A model generated the notes under the pieces. It was not told the origin of the DNA, made no database searches, and saw nothing but the letters and a program-made list of their open reading frames with translations. Shown in pieces: positions 1-8,257 of a stretch of 36,242 nucleotides of DNA. How positions within the stretch are numbered: the stretch's first letter is position 1; the number at the start of each line of letters is the position of its first letter. The translations under genes and the position numbers were made by a program. This stretch comes from Dyadobacter flavalbus (lineage in GTDB: Bacteria; Bacteroidota; Bacteroidia; Cytophagales; Spirosomataceae), in contig NZ_VBSN01000040.1 of the NCBI RefSeq assembly GCF_006149045.1, positions 1 through 36,242 of the forward strand, in the 5' to 3' direction.

Positions 1-46
1 CTTCTTCCTTGAAGCGTTCGAAATCGAAGGATTCGTTTGTCTTCAT
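1..46 (-). CDS. 5' tip of a probable IS256-type transposase (partial)
   Basis: The minus strand has an ATG at 46 and an open frame running off the left edge of the window. The 15 visible residues read MKTNESFDFERFKEE. From memory of the family, Bacteroidota Mutator/IS256 transposases often begin with a short polar leader followed by an FDFE-F-K-E pattern, and this matches. Too little is visible to see the catalytic DDE residues. The adjacent sequence to about 127 looks like the matching IS end, which supports the call. It could instead be the start of an unrelated gene; the identification rests on 15 residues only. Confidence 0.4.
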   Translation of the reverse strand, partial: MKTNESFDFERFKEE

Positions 47-127
47 TGTGTCTTTAAGTTAAACTAATTTACTTATTTTTTCCCTTAATCAAATTAAGAG
101 ATGACACAGTTTGGTTTACAGTCTCTC
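47..127. mobile_element. Probable terminal segment of the IS256-type element
   Basis: This stretch lies between the partial transposase start and the first codons that look like AraC protein. Read on the minus strand it contains GAGACTGTAAACC followed by CTGTGTCATC, resembling the GAGA..GTGTCA style of ends seen in Mutator-type insertion sequences. The outer boundary is inferred to lie near 125-128. No second end or target duplication is in the window, so the boundary cannot be proven. Confidence 0.33.
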
Positions 128-818
128 TAATGATATCATTTCAATCAATGAAACACAATCGCTACTTATCACATCTAATAATGTTTTGGTTACCGAACTG
201 GTAGGTGTAAGTTCATACCGGTGTTTACTCTTCTTCTTTTCTCACAAAAACATCACCGATTTTTTATTGAAACATTCCCATTATTTCAATCAGAATGCCT
301 CAGATAAAAAGATAACGGATATACCTTATTTGCTTTTAGAGAAAGACAATTTTATCATCCATTATATTCAATCTCTCCAACAAATTTTTGGTTTGCAACA
401 ATCTATCTCTCAGAAGATTTTGGAACTGAAATTTGAAGAAATATTGCTTTATCTGGCGGATAAATATGGGATGGTATTTTTAAATTACTTACGTTATTTA
501 CTGATCAATGAAAGAGAATTATCATTTAAAATGGTAATTGAAAAGAACCTTTATACGAACTTGAATATTGACGAAATGGCCTTTCTGTGCAATATGAGTG
601 CCTCTACTTTTAAGAGAAAATTTATAAGTATATACCAGGAATCTCCAGGGAAATGGTTTCAGCAAAAACGGCTTAACAAGGCCAAAGAATTGTTACATAA
701 TAACCAAGTCACACCTTCCGAAATTTTTATGGACTTTGGCTATGGCAGCTTGTCAAATTTTAGTGCAGCCTTTAAAAATGAATTTGGGTATAGCCCCAAC
801 CACATCCACTCAAATTGA
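111..818 (+). CDS. AraC-family transcriptional regulator, N-terminally truncated
   Basis: The C-terminal half (about residues 135-235) is a two-helix-turn-helix AraC DNA-binding domain: an LNIDEMAFLCNMSASTFKRK helix-turn-helix, then the second one with the typical DFGYGSLSNFSAAFKNEFGYSP signature in shortened form (DFGYGSLSNF..FKNEFGYSP). The N-terminal part resembles the later strands of the cupin-like sensor domain of Bacteroidota AraC proteins. At 235 residues it is short; relatives are usually about 270-290. There is no convincing start: the frame opens after a stop at 102-104 with only a TTG at 111, inside the probable IS end. The gene has most likely lost its first 40-60 codons to the insertion. 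It points toward the ABM-domain gene 100 bp downstream, which may have been its target. The family is certain; activity is doubtful. Confidence 0.8.
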   Translation: MVYSLSNDIISINETQSLLITSNNVLVTELVGVSSYRCLLFFFSHKNITDFLLKHSHYFNQNASDKKITDIPYLLLEKDNFIIHYIQSLQQIFGLQQSISQKILELKFEEILLYLADKYGMVFLNYLRYLLINERELSFKMVIEKNLYTNLNIDEMAFLCNMSASTFKRKFISIYQESPGKWFQQKRLNKAKELLHNNQVTPSEIFMDFGYGSLSNFSAAFKNEFGYSPNHIHSN

Positions 819-873
819 CCTCTTTTCATAACTTATTGAACCATACTAATAAACGAAGCAGCGCTGGTTTTTC

Positions 874-881
874 TAATTTTG
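874..881 (+). promoter_or_regulatory. Possible Bacteroidota -7 element (TAATTTTG)
   Basis: The octamer TAATTTTG matches the TAnnTTTG -7 consensus of Bacteroidota primary sigma promoters and lies 37 bp before the ABM gene start. No TTG is seen at the expected 17-20 bp upstream, so support is partial. Confidence 0.3.
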
Positions 882-918
882 TCTGATTGAAGAATTGTTT
901 AACTAAAAAATAAAAACA

Positions 919-1212
919 ATGAAAAAATTAGGATTGTTAGTTCGGTTGGAAGCAAAGGCCGGCCAAGAAAAAAACGTTGAAGATTTTATTACAGGAGCAT
1001 TACCGCTTGCTCTTGAAGAAGCCGGTACCGTTACGTGGTATGCATTCCGTATTGATGCTTCTACCTTCGGTATTTACGATACTTTTTCAAACGAAGAAGG
1101 CAGAGAGGCACACCTTGGCGGTAAGATCGCAAAAGCATTAATGGAAAATGCACCAGACCTATTGGCAACACCTCCGTCTATTGAAAAATTGGACATTTTA
1201 GCTGCCAAATAG
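919..1212 (+). CDS. Antibiotic biosynthesis monooxygenase (ABM) domain protein
   Basis: The 97-residue protein fits the ABM fold (YgiN/quinol-monooxygenase-like): a first strand with LLVRLEAKAGQE, a helix with the VEDFI pattern, then VTWYAFRIDASTFGIYDTF, the usual second half of such ferredoxin-like dimers, followed by EEGREAHL. Members act as small cofactor-free oxygenases on quinones or polyketides, or as enzymes of unknown substrate, in the cytosol. The start ATG follows an A-rich leader (aaaaaataaaaacaATG) of the kind Bacteroidota use instead of Shine-Dalgarno sequence. It is downstream of and codirectional with the truncated AraC gene. The substrate cannot be deduced. Confidence 0.8.
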   Translation: MKKLGLLVRLEAKAGQEKNVEDFITGALPLALEEAGTVTWYAFRIDASTFGIYDTFSNEEGREAHLGGKIAKALMENAPDLLATPPSIEKLDILAAK

Positions 1213-1213
1213 C

Positions 1214-2379
1214 CTAAGATAATACCATTATATTTAAGGGAGGATTTTGCAAAAACTCAGCAAAATCCTCCCTTAATTGTTCAAAAAAATATCTTCTCTT
1301 CCTCATTTTTTTAGATCTGCTGTCCAATTGTTCAAAAGCAAACTCGACTGGATCAGTTGGCGATAATTTCGCTTTGTTAACGACGCAGGCAAAAATTCTA
1401 TTGGATTGGTGAGAACGAGCAAGAACGCCGAGCGCCTCCTTTATGATATGGCAACGTTGCCCTTTATCATATTGCCGCCATATTTTCTTCCCGCCAAACA
1501 TTGGGCTTCTGTGAAGCTCCAGCGGCGTAGGGTCGGCGGGATTGACGCTTGCTACTAGTTTATCAAGTTCACGGGATATTGCGGTTATGGGGATGTCTGT
1601 TGGATAATTATGGAAGGGATCTTGTAGGCTATGAGCCAGTTCCTCTAAAAAGAAAAACATTACTGAAATAGAGGTAAGTATAGCTATTTGCAATATTATG
1701 TTTAATTGAAATGTTGATGATAAGCTCAAAAAAATTGTGAATAGGTAAATTGCTACGTTTAAAATCTGTCCAAAGGTAGGCGGAAAAACGGTATTCTTTA
1801 TCCTTTCGCACTTCCCCATCGATGCGACAAGCCTTGTTAATGTCTCTTCAATTTTAATTCTTGCAAATTCATTCAAAAATCCTTTTTTGAAAAGCTCTTT
1901 AATTAAAAGCGTTTGAAGTTGATTTATTGCTAAGGGAGTATTTGAATGTTTTCTTACCTTTTCGATGTCATCGATAGTTAGTATACTATTCAAAACTTCA
2001 GAAATATCTTGTCTTCTTAAAGATTTTTCCAAAGAATAACACCAGGCTATTTGGTAGTGAGAAATTTTGTAAATAAGTTTAATTTGCTCATTTAAATATA
2101 ATTGAAGTTGTAAAACAAGTGAGCGGCTGTCGTTGACAATTGCTCCCCAAATAGTTCGTGCTTCCCACCATCTACTGTAAGCTTGATTTATTTTATAAGA
2201 CAAAAGAATAGAAATAGCAATTCCTAAGGTTGTGGCAATGCCGACGGAATTTCGGGTAATATATTCGGGTAATATTTATGTAATATTCCAGAGATTATTC
2301 CCAATATAATAACGATTATTAGAGGCTTTTTGATTTCACTAAGTAGAAACCGAAATGGAATTTTTCTATTAATAATCAT
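1214..2379 (-). pseudogene. Frameshifted bestrophin-family channel fused to a DUF3800 fragment
   Basis: Two genes appear joined and broken here. The 5' part begins at an ATG at 2379 (MIINRKIPFRFLLSEIKKP) and reads to ..ILPEIP near 2248. The next bestrophin block (SVGIATTLGIAIS, then LLSYKINQAYSRWWEAR and WGAIVNDSR) continues in a different frame. Adding one base around 2242-2246 would restore a continuous match of the usual length. The main open stretch therefore begins at 2203. Bestrophin homology ends at the conserved TDIPITAISR motif (about 1575). After it come ELDKLVASVNPADP, LELHRSPMFGGKK, ALGVLARSHQSNRIFACV and SPTDPVEFAFEQL, which are hallmarks of DUF3800 proteins, themselves cut short after about 90 residues. 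Bestrophins are membrane anion channels; DUF3800 proteins are RNase H-like and of unclear function. Neither is likely to work. Confidence 0.72.
1236..1274 (+). terminator. Perfect 15-bp inverted repeat, likely terminator after the ABM gene
   Basis: Arms AAGGGAGGATTTTGC (1236-1250) and its exact complement (1260-1274) enclose a 9-base loop, 23 bp after the ABM stop codon. The hairpin would end transcription from the left; the weak A/T tract after it makes the intrinsic-terminator call moderate. It also lies inside the last codons of the oppositely oriented chimeric gene, which suggests that those codons are not native coding sequence. Confidence 0.5.
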
Positions 2380-2786
2380 AGAGGAGCTTAATTTTTAGTA
2401 CTAGGATGCTGTTCCTAACCTTTATTAATACTCATACTTTACGTAAATCAACCTGCTGTGGACTTCTCCCCTGGTCAGGTGCCGTTATTCAAGGATACTT
2501 TGAATTGTACCCATAAGCCTTTCAAAAGTGGAGTTAACGTTCCTAACGTAGTCAATTTCTAGGGAATTGACAAGAAATCTTAGTTTATAGATGAAGCTCG
2601 AACACTATTGGCGCATGTCCACCTTGCTTAGCTGGTGGTACCAATTTTCAACGAGGCACGACGTCTTGGTTGCGCTCGCTTTTTATATCTAAAAATTGCG
2701 ATATTGCTTCAAATTGAGAGTGATCAGGGAAATTTACCTCCCGATTCTCTTTAAAATTTCTAGGCACTATCGAAAAGTTTTTTTTA
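2380..2786. other. Intergenic region with a possible gene remnant
   Basis: No complete gene is visible. On the minus strand an open stretch of about 40 codons ends at a TAA at 2487-2485 and reads ..SLEIDYVRNVNSTF..LMGTIQSILE; it has no start and I do not recognise it. It may be the tail of a gene whose front was lost. The last 100 bp become AT-rich and end in a T-run directly before the uvrA-like ATG. No promoter consensus stands out. Confidence 0.35.
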
Positions 2787-5447
2787 ATGGCACAGGTAAT
2801 TAGCTCAGATGATCAGGAAGATATAGCAGCATCAGGTTATGTGCGCGTGCGGGGTGCGCGAGAACACAACCTCAAAAATATTGATGTCTCAATACCGCGA
2901 AACCAGTTAGTGGTTTTCAGCGGTGTTTCCGGTTCGGGCAAGTCCTCGCTTGCCTTCGGCACACTATTCGCCGAGGCACAACGACGTTATCTTGAGTCAG
3001 TTTCTCCTTATGCAAGGCGATTGATCGATCAAGTTGGCGTTCCGGATGTTGATGCTATTGATGGACTCCCGCCCGCAGTTGCCCTCCAACAGCATCGCGG
3101 AACCCCCAACGCCCGTTCGACAGTAGGCAGCCTGACGACGATCTCAAGCCTTGTGCGCATACTTTATTCGCGCGTCGGCACTTATCCTGCGCGCCAAACG
3201 ATGCTGTATGCCGAGGATTTTTCCTTCAACACGCCGCAAGGGGCCTGCCCTCGCTGTCAGGGCATGGGGCGCGTGCATACGATGACGGAGGAGTCAATGG
3301 TCCCTGACCCATCGCTGACCATCCGAGAGCGGGCCATTGCTGCCTGGCCTACTGCTTGGGGCGGTCAGAACCTGCGGGATATTTTAGTCTCACTGGGCTA
3401 TGACGTTGATATTCCTTGGAAAGACCTGCCTGAAAAGGACCGGGAATGGATCCTGTTTACCGACGAGCAGCCGACGGTTCCGGTCTATGCAGGGCTAACC
3501 CCGGCCGAAACACGCCAGGCTCAGCGGCAAAAGATGGAACCCAGCTATCAGGGAACTTTCAGTAGCGCCAAACGGAATCTTGAATACACGCTTGCCAATA
3601 CGGAAAGTGCCTCCATGCGCAAACGCGTATTGCAGTTTATGATCAGCAGCCCGTGCCCTGTATGCAGGGGCAAGCGTTTAAAACCCGAGGCACTTTCGGT
3701 TACTTTTGCTGGCTATGACATCTCCGATTTTTCGCACCTTTCTCTTGAACAGCTTTCAGAAGTGATCAAGCCGGCTGCTGAGGGGGATCTTGTGTCCGGG
3801 ACGAATCCGTCCCAATCGCTCGTAAGCCGTGAAGCTGCAAGAGCCGCAGTGGATGAGCGTGTGAATGCTGGTGGCTCGGCACACAAGGCGGCCCCTGATG
3901 TACGCCGTACGGATAATCTCTCGCTTGAAAAGCGTATCGCTGCAGAGCGCCTATGCGGTGATCTTCTAGTCCGCCTTACAACGCTGATCGACCTTGGGCT
4001 TGGTTACCTGTCGCTTGATCGCAGCACACCAACATGCTCCCCCGGTGAGCTGCAGCGCCTGCGTCTTGCAACCCAGCTCTCCTCACAGCTCTTTGGAGTT
4101 ATCTATGTGCTCGACGAGCCTACGGCAGGATTGCACCCTGCCGACGGTCATGCCTTATTCGATGCACTGGACAGGCTCAAAGCGTCGGGTAACTCCCTTT
4201 TTGTCGTCGAACACGACACCGAAATGATGCGACGTGCCGACTGGCTTATCGATGTGGGTCCTGAGGCTGGCAGCGAGGGCGGGCGCATTCTGTACAGCGG
4301 GCGGCCCGATGGCCTTCTGGAAGTCAACGAGTCCCGCACCAGGCCCTACCTTTTTGAAGAAACAGCACAGCTGCCTGTGGCCAACCGCCCGCCAAAAGGC
4401 TTTTTGCGCCTGGAAGGGGTTCGCCGGAACAATCTCAACGGCGTTGACGTATCGTTCCCCCTGGGTTGTTTTATCGCCGTAACAGGTGTCTCGGGTTCTG
4501 GCAAATCCAGTCTTGTGAGCCAGTCGCTGATTGACCTTGTGGCAGAGCACCTAGGCATGAAGCGGGAAGAAGTTGAGGAAGACGTGCTCGAGGAAGCTCC
4601 TTCCGAAAAAACCATGGGACGGCTGCGAGGAGATGTCGATGCGGTACACCGTCTTATTGAGGTGGATCAAAAACCAATCGGACGAACCCCTCGGTCCAAT
4701 CTGGCAACCTATACAGGGCTCTTTGACCATGTCAGAAAACTCTTCGCCGCGACGCCGGAAGCGCGCAGGAGACATTACGATGCAGGCCGCTTTTCGTTCA
4801 ATGTTGCCAAAGGCCGGTGCCCGACCTGTGAGGGGGAGGGACAAGTCAGCATAGAGCTGCTTTTCATGCCGAGCGTTTATGCACCCTGTCCGACCTGCCA
4901 CGGCACGCGATATAACGATAAGACGCTGGAGATTAGCTGGAACGGCAAATCTATCGCGGATGTACTTAGCATGACAGTTGACGAGGCTTGCGTGTTTTTC
5001 TCCAATGATCCTTCGGTTTTGCGGTCGCTTGAAACCCTCAGGGATATAGGTCTGGGCTATCTTAAACTTGGACAAAGCGCGACCGAACTTTCCGGGGGCG
5101 AGGCCCAGCGTATCAAGCTTTCGACCGAACTGCAACGCACGCAGCGCGGCTCAACACTGTATGTGTTGGATGAGCCGACCACAGGCCTGCATCCGCGTGA
5201 TGTAGATCGTCTTCTTGTTCAGCTTAACCGCCTTGTTGATGCTGGCAATACTGTCATTGTCGTTGAGCATGATATGCGTACGGTCGCACAGTGTGATTGG
5301 GTTATCGACGTAGGACCTGGGGCAGGCGACCGCGGCGGCACTATTGTTGCGGCGGGAAGGCCCTCTGAGATTGCCGCGTATCAGGCAAGCCGTACGGCAC
5401 CTTTCCTGGCCAACATCCTGGAACCGGTGCAACGTGGCAGCAAATAA
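2787..5447 (+). CDS. uvrA: UvrA2-like (class II) excinuclease ATPase subunit
   Basis: This is a double ABC ATPase of the UvrA family, 886 residues against about 940 for canonical UvrA. Domain 1 has Walker [10 protein letters not shown] (about residues 46-54), a CPRC..CPVC zinc module, and the UvrA2-type signature [14 protein letters not shown], followed by Walker [13 protein letters not shown]. Domain 2 has a second GVSGSGKSS, the [12 protein letters not shown] zinc finger, signature [12 protein letters not shown] and [12 protein letters not shown]. The UvrB-binding region of canonical UvrA appears missing, as in UvrA2 proteins linked to tolerance of DNA-binding drugs. It would act in the cytosol on damaged DNA or drug-DNA adducts. 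Its GC-rich third codon positions contrast sharply with the AT-rich flanks, so recent transfer from a distant, perhaps proteobacterial, source is likely. In the first domain a Cys replaces the usual Leu before SPGE. Confidence 0.9.
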   Translation: MAQVISSDDQEDIAASGYVRVRGAREHNLKNIDVSIPRNQLVVFSGVSGSGKSSLAFGTLFAEAQRRYLESVSPYARRLIDQVGVPDVDAIDGLPPAVALQQHRGTPNARSTVGSLTTISSLVRILYSRVGTYPARQTMLYAEDFSFNTPQGACPRCQGMGRVHTMTEESMVPDPSLTIRERAIAAWPTAWGGQNLRDILVSLGYDVDIPWKDLPEKDREWILFTDEQPTVPVYAGLTPAETRQAQRQKMEPSYQGTFSSAKRNLEYTLANTESASMRKRVLQFMISSPCPVCRGKRLKPEALSVTFAGYDISDFSHLSLEQLSEVIKPAAEGDLVSGTNPSQSLVSREAARAAVDERVNAGGSAHKAAPDVRRTDNLSLEKRIAAERLCGDLLVRLTTLIDLGLGYLSLDRSTPTCSPGELQRLRLATQLSSQLFGVIYVLDEPTAGLHPADGHALFDALDRLKASGNSLFVVEHDTEMMRRADWLIDVGPEAGSEGGRILYSGRPDGLLEVNESRTRPYLFEETAQLPVANRPPKGFLRLEGVRRNNLNGVDVSFPLGCFIAVTGVSGSGKSSLVSQSLIDLVAEHLGMKREEVEEDVLEEAPSEKTMGRLRGDVDAVHRLIEVDQKPIGRTPRSNLATYTGLFDHVRKLFAATPEARRRHYDAGRFSFNVAKGRCPTCEGEGQVSIELLFMPSVYAPCPTCHGTRYNDKTLEISWNGKSIADVLSMTVDEACVFFSNDPSVLRSLETLRDIGLGYLKLGQSATELSGGEAQRIKLSTELQRTQRGSTLYVLDEPTTGLHPRDVDRLLVQLNRLVDAGNTVIVVEHDMRTVAQCDWVIDVGPGAGDRGGTIVAAGRPSEIAAYQASRTAPFLANILEPVQRGSK

Positions 5448-5919
5448 ATTAAGCAAACAATCAATTGGTTATTTAGGACAAATTGACCATTCTATTTTTC
5501 TTTTGGTAGCCGATTATAAATTTCGACCGAACAACGGCAGTATATCACTTAAGTATTCAGACGTATAGAAATGATGGGCAGCAATGGCATCGTACCTCTG
5601 TTCATCGTTTATTAAAACGACTTTCAGCATAGATACTAGATGGACTATCAATAAGTTTGTATAATTTTAGATATCCTAAATTGACAAAAATACTAAAAAT
5701 GAGAACTGCCTCACTCAGAGTAATACAGGCCTATATCCAATTACCGGCACAGGGTAAGCTTAAGTTTTTGTAAGAAGTGAAGAAAATAGAAAAGATGCAT
5801 CCGGCCGCGAGATTGAATTATGAGAAGACGCTGCTTGCAATGCCTGTTTAATGCAAGAGCGGAATTGAGGCAAAAAATTGCGTTTTTAGCGTGTCACTCA
5901 ACGATTCTACCTTTTCAAC
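5448..5919. other. Intergenic region, no gene supported
   Basis: AT-rich sequence between the uvrA-like gene and the response regulator. Several very short frames occur (for example 25 codons from an ATG at 5700 and about 20 codons ending near 5850 with PAARLNYEKTLLAMPV), but none has length or context to be called. The base composition drops back to backbone values right after the uvrA-like stop, which marks the right limit of the foreign segment. Confidence 0.4.
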
Positions 5920-6309
5920 ATGGCTACCCAAAAGACGATCTACATTGTCGATGATGACGAAGATGACCTTTTTCTTATGCAAGAGGCCATATCTGATTTG
6001 ATGCTTGATTTAGATGTGCGCCCCGCCAGAAACGGCAGCGAGCTAATGCAGATCCTGGACAAATACATAAAACCAGCGCTGATTCTGATTGATGTGAATA
6101 TGCCGGTGATGAATGGGATTGAAGCATTAAATGCTGTTTACGCAGATCCGGATTGTCGTCACATTCGCTCCATACTTATGTCTACCAGTAATGCAGATGA
6201 CCTGAAAGAACTTGCGCTAAATTCAGGCGCAATGAAATTTATCTGTAAGCCCATCCACTACAATGGCTATGTTGAGTTAATGAATGATGTGTATCATAAA
6301 TGTTTTTAA
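5920..6309 (+). CDS. Single-domain response regulator (receiver only)
   Basis: The 129 residues form one CheY-like receiver: acidic pair and start IYIVDDDEDDLFLM (D11-D13 region), phosphoacceptor D58 in LILIDVNMP, the T/S switch at STS (88-90) and K110 in CKP. There is no output domain, so it probably works by protein-protein contact or as a phosphorelay intermediate, as in Rcp1-type regulators paired with phytochrome-like or hybrid kinases. No kinase gene lies nearby. Its stop is only 64 bp before the AGAATA target duplication of the transposon, so downstream partners, if any, have been displaced to the far side of the insertion. Confidence 0.9.
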   Translation: MATQKTIYIVDDDEDDLFLMQEAISDLMLDLDVRPARNGSELMQILDKYIKPALILIDVNMPVMNGIEALNAVYADPDCRHIRSILMSTSNADDLKELALNSGAMKFICKPIHYNGYVELMNDVYHKCF

Positions 6310-6373
6310 TTTTCTCCAACACTCTGCACACTTGTTTCATAGTAGATTTCTTGCAGAAAAATGCGACTGACTA

Positions 6374-6379
6374 AGAATA
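6374..6379 (+). repeat. Left target site duplication AGAATA
   Basis: AGAATA directly abuts the first G of the left terminal repeat and recurs directly outside the far terminal repeat at 26239-26244. Tn3-family insertions usually duplicate 5 bp; here six bases match, the sixth possibly by chance. Confidence 0.75.
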
Positions 6380-6440
6380 GGGGTAAACTAAAGAAAGGGA
6401 GAAAAACCGTCACGACTTCCGCGTACGGTTTTTCTCCTGG
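6380..6440 (+). repeat. Terminal repeat IR1 (outer left end)
   Basis: Starts GGGGTAAACTAAAG. The first 39 bp are identical in all three copies, the usual size of a Tn3 terminal repeat, and resemblance to the far right copy continues to about 61 bp. Within it, 6398-6410 (GGAGAAAAACCGT) and 6425-6437 form a perfect 13-bp inverted repeat with a 14-base loop. Confidence 0.9.
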
Positions 6441-6545
6441 TATAGTACGGTACGTTCAATTGTCAGCCAACACACAACCCAAAATATTTGACAAAATGAA
6501 TTCAATTTGGTTGTCGCAAATCCTACATCAACGAAATTGCAAAAA

Positions 6546-7004
6546 TCATTTCATTTTCATATCCTTATGCTCGTTTTTCATTTGAAGGCAATGTAGCGCG
6601 CAGGCACCATACTGCTTGTAGTTTTCATGAACCGAAAGAACTGTGTTGCCATTTTTGTCTTTGACTTCACAAATTCCATTCATAGGATTAGATACCGTTA
6701 AGCTATCAGCGGCCCCGCTTTGGACATGGTAAAGGTATGTGCCATTTTTAGCGGCTTTACCCATGGACTTACCGGTGGTGGCATCAACGGCATTTCCCTG
6801 ATCATCGATGTGGGCAATTTTCACTCCGGCAGCATCTTTGATAGTTCCATCACTGGTAACCCAGCCAATATGCTTTCCTTTCGCATCAGTAACCTTACCC
6901 TGGGCATCAATAGCGGGTATTGGCTGTTTGTAGTTTTGGGAATATACATTTCCAACCGCAAATACAAGAAATGCTATGAGGAAGATAAATTGGTGCTTTT
7001 TCAT
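6546..7004 (-). CDS. Exported hypothetical protein of the copper module
   Basis: The protein has 152 residues. A signal peptide is clear (MKKHQFIFLIAFLVFAVGNVYSQ, cleavage near residue 22), so it is exported to the periplasm or beyond. The middle is made of repeated GK/DAxG turns (IDAQGKVTDAKGKHIG, TSDGTIKDAAGVKI, IDDQGNAVDATTGK), suggesting a small beta-rich repeat fold of three similar units. The C-terminus has C-ALHCLQMKNEH and MKMK, possible metal ligands. I do not recognise a named family. It is the first gene inside the left end of the transposon and reads toward that end; a terminator separates it from the csp gene, so it may have its own promoter. A role in periplasmic copper handling is inferred from context only. 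Confidence 0.75.
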   Translation of the reverse strand: MKKHQFIFLIAFLVFAVGNVYSQNYKQPIPAIDAQGKVTDAKGKHIGWVTSDGTIKDAAGVKIAHIDDQGNAVDATTGKSMGKAAKNGTYLYHVQSGAADSLTVSNPMNGICEVKDKNGNTVLSVHENYKQYGACALHCLQMKNEHKDMKMK

Positions 7005-7124
7005 TTGACTACCGGTTTTTATAATTTATCAAATTTACCTTAAATAGCGCTGAGCAAACCTGATAAAGGTCACATATCCAGGTGCTTGTAATCAGGTAAC
7101 CGGGTTTGTTTCAGGTGGCCATTG

Positions 7125-7152
7125 AAAAAGGGTAACCAAAATGATTACCCTT
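7125..7152 (-). terminator. Rho-independent terminator behind the copper operon
   Basis: On the minus strand the stem AAGGGTAA / TTACCCTT (7145-7152 with 7128-7135) has a 9-base loop and is followed by a T-run. It lies about 27 bp past the csp stop codon and would end the transcript coming from the copper ATPase side. Confidence 0.65.
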
Positions 7153-7178
7153 CGATTGTGTTAACCCAGGATGGTCTA

Positions 7179-7523
7179 TTAAACTGGGGTTGCCATTTCT
7201 TCACATATTTTGGCGCAATGACGGCAAGCTTCTGCACACTGGCGGCAGTGATCCATACCCATCTCCGCATGTTTTTCACATTCATCTGCACACGCATTAC
7301 ATGCGTCCGCACAAACACGGCATAGGTGCGCACTAAAACTGCTTCCAAGGCTCATCACTTCGGCGGCACTTCGACAGATAGCGGCGCATTCTAAATCAAG
7401 CTGAATACACTTTGCCATATGTCCTACGTGCTCTTCTTTCAAACACTCAGTTGCACAGTGACTGCAAGCGATTGCGCATGCCACGCAAGCATCGATACAT
7501 TCTTTGAATTGTTGATGTGCCAT
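7179..7523 (-). CDS. Four-helix-bundle copper storage protein (Csp-like, DUF326)
   Basis: This 114-residue protein has 19 cysteines in the CxxC/CxxxC spacings of Csp proteins (for example CIDACVACAIACSHCATEC, and CRVCADACNACADEC near the middle). In this family four helices line a core with Cys ligands that hold many Cu(I) ions per bundle. There is no signal peptide, so it is the cytosolic Csp3-like form and would buffer or store excess Cu(I). His and Met residues near the open end (HAEMGMDH) resemble the copper entry site of Csp proteins. It is 23 bp downstream of the DUF305 gene in what appears to be one transcript. The family call is firm; copper stoichiometry is not deducible. Confidence 0.93.
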   Translation of the reverse strand: MAHQQFKECIDACVACAIACSHCATECLKEEHVGHMAKCIQLDLECAAICRSAAEVMSLGSSFSAHLCRVCADACNACADECEKHAEMGMDHCRQCAEACRHCAKICEEMATPV

Positions 7524-7546
7524 AAAATTTAAGTTTAGATTGGTGG

Positions 7547-8170
7547 TTACTTATTTCTGTTAGCCAGTAGCCAGGTTTGGAAATCGGCTATTTCTTTGTT
7601 CTGCTCTTCAATGATCATAGAAGACATTTCTTTCAAACCAGCATCCTTACCCATTACTAAGTGCATCTGTGCCATTTCGGTAGCACTCTTGTGATGCTCG
7701 ATCATTAAGGTGGCAAAGTCCTGGTCTATGTTCCCATTGATGATTTGAAGGTCAGATTGTTTGCCCATCCGGTCCATTCCGTCCATCATTTTCATATGAA
7801 AGTCCATGTTCATGGTAGTGGGCTTAGCATTGGCAAGGAAAGAATCAAATTCTGCTATTTCTTTCTGCTGGGCATCAATGATCGCCTGGGCTTTAGCCTT
7901 CATTTCGCTACTAGTTCCGGACTTCAATTCCAGCTCTGCCATGTCAATAGCACCCATGTGGTGCATTCTCATCATACTTGCATAATCGATATCAGGATCC
8001 TGTGTCACTTTCATGGTATGCATTTCATCCATCATCTCATGCATAAGTGTCATCATTTGATTTTCATCATGGGCTTGAATGGAAATTTGATTGTTGTCGT
8101 CGTCATCCGAGCAGGCGGTTGAAAAGGCTATCAATGCAGCGAGTCCTAAAATTTTGTACGTTGGTTTCAT
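7547..8170 (-). CDS. DUF305-family lipoprotein
   Basis: The N-terminus MKPTYKILGLAALIAFSTAC ends in a lipobox, followed by an acidic SDDDDNN stretch, so this is an exported lipoprotein. Two related halves carry the DUF305 pattern: MHHMGAIDMAELELKSG (about residue 70) and IEHHKSATEMAQMHLVMG (about residue 155), each ahead of a helix ending in KEIADF-like sequence. DUF305 proteins are ferritin-like helical bundles frequently found in copper or other metal resistance clusters, with His and Met residues as probable ligands. The 207-residue length is normal. It sits 87 bp after the copper ATPase in the same orientation. Metal binding is inferred from family and context. Confidence 0.9.
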   Translation of the reverse strand: MKPTYKILGLAALIAFSTACSDDDDNNQISIQAHDENQMMTLMHEMMDEMHTMKVTQDPDIDYASMMRMHHMGAIDMAELELKSGTSSEMKAKAQAIIDAQQKEIAEFDSFLANAKPTTMNMDFHMKMMDGMDRMGKQSDLQIINGNIDQDFATLMIEHHKSATEMAQMHLVMGKDAGLKEMSSMIIEEQNKEIADFQTWLLANRNK

Positions 8171-8257
8171 GTGTTTGTTATTTAAATAAGTGGTTCATTT
8201 TTCTGAAATTCAGTGAGATGCATTCAAATATTTATGCCATTATGTGTTAAAATTTCC

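Noticed and set aside
2251..2276. 13-bp tandem repeat as the cause of the bestrophin frameshift
   Set aside because: Removing one 13-bp unit does not restore the needed frame and destroys the LPEIP motif; one missing base explains the data better.
4148..5135. Long open frames on the minus strand and other frames inside the uvrA-like gene
   Set aside because: They are side effects of high GC at third positions; none has a recognisable protein sequence and the + strand gene explains the DNA.
6361..6585. Frame of 74 codons starting before IR1
   Set aside because: It passes through the terminal repeat and has no protein similarity.
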